Positions 54,775 through 57,518 of a stretch of DNA of 57,518 nucleotides are shown one piece after another. This DNA comes from Dysgonomonas sp. 511 (GTDB taxonomy: Bacteria > Bacteroidota > Bacteroidia > Bacteroidales > Dysgonomonadaceae): positions 1 to 57,518 of the forward strand of contig NZ_QVMQ01000020.1 of NCBI RefSeq assembly GCF_010501105.1, in the 5' to 3' direction. The first letter of the stretch is position 1; every line of letters starts with the position of its first letter. The translations under genes and the position numbers were made by a program. Under the pieces are notes generated by a model. It saw nothing but the letters and a program-made list of their open reading frames with translations, was not told the origin of the DNA and made no database searches.

Positions 54775-55908
54775 CTATTCCGCCAGTTTCTTATAATACC
54801 TTAACTCATAACCGGAAAACAATCCGGGGTGAAAAATCTTTGCAAAATCCATCAACACATAATCGGGATGAATAGCAAGGTCTTCGAAATAAGTAGAATA
54901 AGAGGTATTACATCCATATATATTACGTTGCTTGAATGCCTTGAAATGAGAATAAGGCTTATATTCCTTTTCCAGACTACCGTAAGTCATGTCTTCGGGC
55001 GCAAAATAGCGGATAATCCAGATATCGGCATCGCCGGCCTTATCAAGCACCGTTTCGAAAGTAAGCGGCAGGAATGTAGTGGAATTATCGTCGGCCCAGA
55101 CATAAGCACCTCCGGCATCGGCAAGCATATTGGCCATATAACTTTTACCGCCCGGCATATTCCACGTACCCATATAGCGCGTGTCGGTGAATACAGTAGG
55201 TGCTGCCGAAAGCTGCTGTACCGCATTTTTCACCGCATTGTAATTCTCTACTGTGGCGGCAAACAGGGAGTCGGCCAGTTGTTCCCGGCCTACAAACAGC
55301 GAATAGAAGCGTATCCACTCTGCACGCCCCAACGGATGAGGCTCGGTATAGTCGGGTATTTCTATTACGGGAATTTTAGTCTTATCTACATTGCCATATG
55401 TCTGTCCTACGATGGGCGAAGCCAGAATAGCTTCGGGCGAAAGCATTATCAGTTTTTCCACATCGGGCTTAGATGCCTCTCCCAAGTCTTCTATTGTTCC
55501 GTTGGCAATGCCTTCTCTTATTTCGTCCAGTTTAATGTATTGCTTTTCAAATACACCTTTTATGACACCAGCTTTTCCCAGCTCAGACAAGGTTGCACAT
55601 TGCAAAGTGTTGTATGTAGCTACCGATTTCAAAGGAATTTTCACCATTGTCCCTTTTGGCAAGTCTGCCGGGATTTCCTTCTCGCGGTCTACCAGAATAT
55701 ATTTCTGCAACAAGCGGGTTGTATCCCAAGGGTTTACCACAGAGACTTCTGTATATCCGGCATATTTGTTTACAGTAAATCCTTTGGCATATTGTACCGT
55801 ATATTCTTCGCTATGCCCCCCTTCCTTTTGTCCGGCAGGCTTGATGGTGCAACCTGCCAGGACAAGAAGAAAAATAGTGAATGTAAAAGGTATTTTAGAA
55901 AAAGTCAT
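54775..55908 (-). CDS. ABC-type periplasmic binding lipoprotein, BtuF-like
   Basis: 377 residues. Lipobox VLAGC gives C20. Two lobes joined by a long helix are typical of class III (BtuF/FecB) binding proteins: TLQCATLSELGKAGVIKGVF in the first lobe, KPDVEKLIMLSPEAILASPI for the ligand strand, and GDADIWIIRYFAPEDMTYGS in the second lobe. It would pass the ligand to an inner-membrane BtuCD-type permease, which is not in the window. It follows the BtuG-like gene by 6 bases, so they are one transcript. Confidence 0.75.
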   Translation of the reverse strand: MTFSKIPFTFTIFLLVLAGCTIKPAGQKEGGHSEEYTVQYAKGFTVNKYAGYTEVSVVNPWDTTRLLQKYILVDREKEIPADLPKGTMVKIPLKSVATYNTLQCATLSELGKAGVIKGVFEKQYIKLDEIREGIANGTIEDLGEASKPDVEKLIMLSPEAILASPIVGQTYGNVDKTKIPVIEIPDYTEPHPLGRAEWIRFYSLFVGREQLADSLFAATVENYNAVKNAVQQLSAAPTVFTDTRYMGTWNMPGGKSYMANMLADAGGAYVWADDNSTTFLPLTFETVLDKAGDADIWIIRYFAPEDMTYGSLEKEYKPYSHFKAFKQRNIYGCNTSYSTYFEDLAIHPDYVLMDFAKIFHPGLFSGYELRYYKKLAE

Positions 55909-55914
55909 TTCCTT

Positions 55915-57012
55915 TTAATTTTTCTGCAAGAAATATGCCCCCATCGGAAAATATCCATCGGTACTGAATTGCGTTTTAAGCTGTCCGGCAGAAGAATATA
56001 CATACATCTTGCCTTTTTCGCCAAAAGACGAAACTGTGATATAAATATCGCCATTGTAAGGATTGACAGAGATATCGCTTGCATCGTCGAGATTGGCATC
56101 CCCCGAAACAAAGCTCTCTTTTACAACTTTACCCTCTGCTATATCATAATAGTAAGGAATGGTAGGCCCCCAGTTTTCAACATCCTTTGCTAACAACAGA
56201 ACGCGGTTTCCGGCCAAAGCCATACGGTATGCCACATCGGTACCAATAACCGTTACGGCCCGTGTTTCAGGATTGATCTTCTGGAAAGTAGGTCTCACCT
56301 CTGCGTAATTGCCTGTAGCTATCACATATATATTATTGTGGCTATCGCTTATAATCCTTTCAGGGTTCTGGCCTTCTATTTCTATATCATCTTCTTTTGC
56401 AAATGTGCTTAAATTGACTACCGATACAATATTTGATGTTCCTGTATATCTTTGCGAATTAACCACATACATTTTGTTATTCACCACTGTCATTGTCTCA
56501 GGATACGAGGTAAGCTCCAGTTTCCCGTCTATTTGCAGGGTGGTGGTATCTATACGCAAAAGGTGAGCCGATTCGGTAGTTACATACACTTTTCCGCCAT
56601 GTGCGTAAGTGTAACGGGGAAGCATTGGCTGGTCGCCGTCGGTTTTGGGATCTATAATGCCATTGTTGAGCAGTTTGCCCATACGGTTTGCAATATAGAT
56701 TTTATTCGATCCGTTTACGGATACATACATCTTGTTTCCGTATATTGACATATCTTGCACCAGATCGCCCAATGGTAGTTCTTCGTTCATATTATAGAAC
56801 AGTTTAGAGGTGAACACTCCCGCTTCGGAATAATAGCCCATATTGCCATCATTCTTGCCCCAGTTGCCATTGTTGAGGATGTAAGCCCCCTTGTCGGTTA
56901 ATATCGGCGCTTTCCAGCCATCTTCGATGTTGTTGTCGTCGTCTGAGTCGCACGAGATGAATGGCAAAGCCACAAATAATACTAACAAAATTTTCAATAG
57001 GTACTTTTTCAT
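55915..57012 (-). CDS. BtuG-like surface beta-propeller lipoprotein
   Basis: 365 residues from the ATG at 57012 (MKKYLLKILL). Lipobox PFISC gives C21, then DSDDD, a surface-export signal. The mature chain begins GAYILNNGNWGKNDGNMGYY and continues in repeated beta-strand blades (MSIYGNKMYVSVNGSNKIYI, then VVNNKMYVVNSQRYTGTSNI), the YncE/DUF5074 propeller of BtuG, which in Bacteroides binds cobamides tightly and passes them to BtuB. First gene of the uptake locus. No cobalamin riboswitch was found in the 57013-57220 leader. Confidence 0.7.
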   Translation of the reverse strand: MKKYLLKILLVLFVALPFISCDSDDDNNIEDGWKAPILTDKGAYILNNGNWGKNDGNMGYYSEAGVFTSKLFYNMNEELPLGDLVQDMSIYGNKMYVSVNGSNKIYIANRMGKLLNNGIIDPKTDGDQPMLPRYTYAHGGKVYVTTESAHLLRIDTTTLQIDGKLELTSYPETMTVVNNKMYVVNSQRYTGTSNIVSVVNLSTFAKEDDIEIEGQNPERIISDSHNNIYVIATGNYAEVRPTFQKINPETRAVTVIGTDVAYRMALAGNRVLLLAKDVENWGPTIPYYYDIAEGKVVKESFVSGDANLDDASDISVNPYNGDIYITVSSFGEKGKMYVYSSAGQLKTQFSTDGYFPMGAYFLQKN

Positions 57013-57104
57013 TTTTGTATTTATTTTATTATTAATTAGTTTCAAAAAGTAACACTTTATTCAGTTATCAATCAACAGTTATCAGTTAACGCTATCTAAG
57101 GACT

Positions 57105-57155
57105 AAAAAGTAACACATGTAACACATTTTTTGCTATTTCTCATTGTTACTTTTT
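57105..57155. repeat. Hairpin with AAAAAGTAACA arms
   Basis: AAAAAGTAACA (57105-57115) pairs with TGTTACTTTTT (57145-57155). The same arms occur at 16079-16115, and a further AAAAAGTAACAC copy is at about 57046. It lies in the leader of the BtuG-like gene. Confidence 0.5.
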
Positions 57156-57220
57156 CACCTTCCAAAGCCATCCAAGGGAATGGTCTAAAGCGTAAAGCAA
57201 AGAAAAAAGTAACACATGTA

Positions 57221-57518
57221 CTAAGTACATGACAAAAATATCATAGGGTTCATATTTTCTTTAAAATCAAGTTTATCTAACCACTGAAAAATATAATCAA
57301 GTCCATATTTGAAATAACTTTTGGCCAGTCTTCCATGCTTCAATAGTCTTATCTTTCTGATTTTCTTATGGATATACAATCCGGTGAGATATGCCCAAAA
57401 GAATGCGATGAAAACAATAGAAAGTAATTTTTCGAAACGTTGCATATCATTGATGTGCGTTTTTTCGATATTAAAACCGCTGGTTTTCAAAGCTCTGAAA
57501 CAGGATTCTATTTGCCAG
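57221..57518 (-). CDS. IS4-family transposase, C-terminal part (truncated by window edge)
   Basis: The frame enters from the right edge and ends at a TAG at 57221-57223. The visible ~98 residues include SCFRALKTSGFNIEKTHIND, LLSIVFIAFFWAYLTGLYIH and LKHGRLAKSYFKYGLDYIFQ, the C-terminal pattern of DDE transposases of the IS4 type; the catalytic DDE residues lie outside except possibly the last Glu (WQIESCF). The first usable internal ATG (57490) is not the true start. The element end GTACATGACAAAAA (57225-57238) overlaps the coding end and is shared with the MITE at 16201. Confidence 0.75.
   Translation of the reverse strand, partial: WQIESCFRALKTSGFNIEKTHINDMQRFEKLLSIVFIAFFWAYLTGLYIHKKIRKIRLLKHGRLAKSYFKYGLDYIFQWLDKLDFKENMNPMIFLSCT

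Noticed and set aside
54829..56193. 454-codon open frame on the plus strand, opposite the BtuF-like and BtuG-like genes
   Set aside because: It is antisense to two genes with clear lipoboxes and family motifs; its translation is Cys/Arg/Ile-rich without domains.
57013..57220. Cobalamin riboswitch upstream of the BtuG-like gene
   Set aside because: Searched by eye for the conserved B12-box and its stems; only AAAAAGTAACA hairpins and AT-rich sequence were seen.

Overview
The window looks like a chromosomal segment of a Bacteroidota, order Bacteroidales, probably a Dysgonomonas/Parabacteroides-like organism (genus is inference). The support is as follows: several genes are preceded by the phylum-specific promoter pattern TTTG-N19-TAnnTTTG; the principal sigma factor is the short 286-residue form; outer-membrane lipoproteins carry acidic export signals just after the lipobox Cys; and families typical of the order are present (DUF4954, DUF1015 beside serC/serA, TIGR02757, BtuG-like propeller, TonB plug proteins).

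Layout. 1-6.8 kb: a minus-strand island of phage-type genes (sigma-like factor, small acidic protein, large modular tail-type protein, HK97-gp10-like protein, minor tail protein) interrupted by a plus-strand helix-turn-helix regulator. 7-21.9 kb: pnuC, then a surface-glycan cluster containing four glycosyltransferases, a polymerase/ligase-like membrane protein, a GDP-D-glycero-D-manno-heptose module (hddC-gmhB-hddA), an MBOAT acyltransferase with an SGNH partner, and two tandem GT-C-like membrane proteins. 21.9-29 kb: an MG2/TonB-plug protein, lipA, a GC-rich repeat element, an isolated phage tail-assembly-chaperone gene with a likely -1 frameshift, and small lipoproteins. 29-38 kb: an OmpA-like lipoprotein, a DUF4954 beta-helix protein, an isolated three-gene phage packaging cassette ending in a terminase-small-subunit-like gene, cstA and panE. 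38-51.6 kb: housekeeping (DUF1015, serC, serA, CPBP protease, rsmI, TIGR02757, MscS, OmpA-like lipoprotein, HtrA, rpoD). 51.7-57.5 kb: tRNA-Leu(CAG), a probable cobalamin uptake locus (BtuB-, BtuF- and BtuG-like), and the 3' end of an IS4-type transposase at the window edge.

The main point of interest is that intact genes for phage DNA packaging and tail assembly sit at three separate places among housekeeping and glycan genes, rather than in one prophage. This could be a dispersed domesticated phage system (tailocin or gene-transfer-agent-like) or scattered remnants; the sequence alone does not decide. Other notable items are a two-copy structured RNA with a covarying terminator stem, a MITE whose ends match the IS at the right edge, and a 0.6-kb GC-rich element bounded by an 18-bp direct repeat. 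No rRNA, CRISPR array or replication origin was seen.
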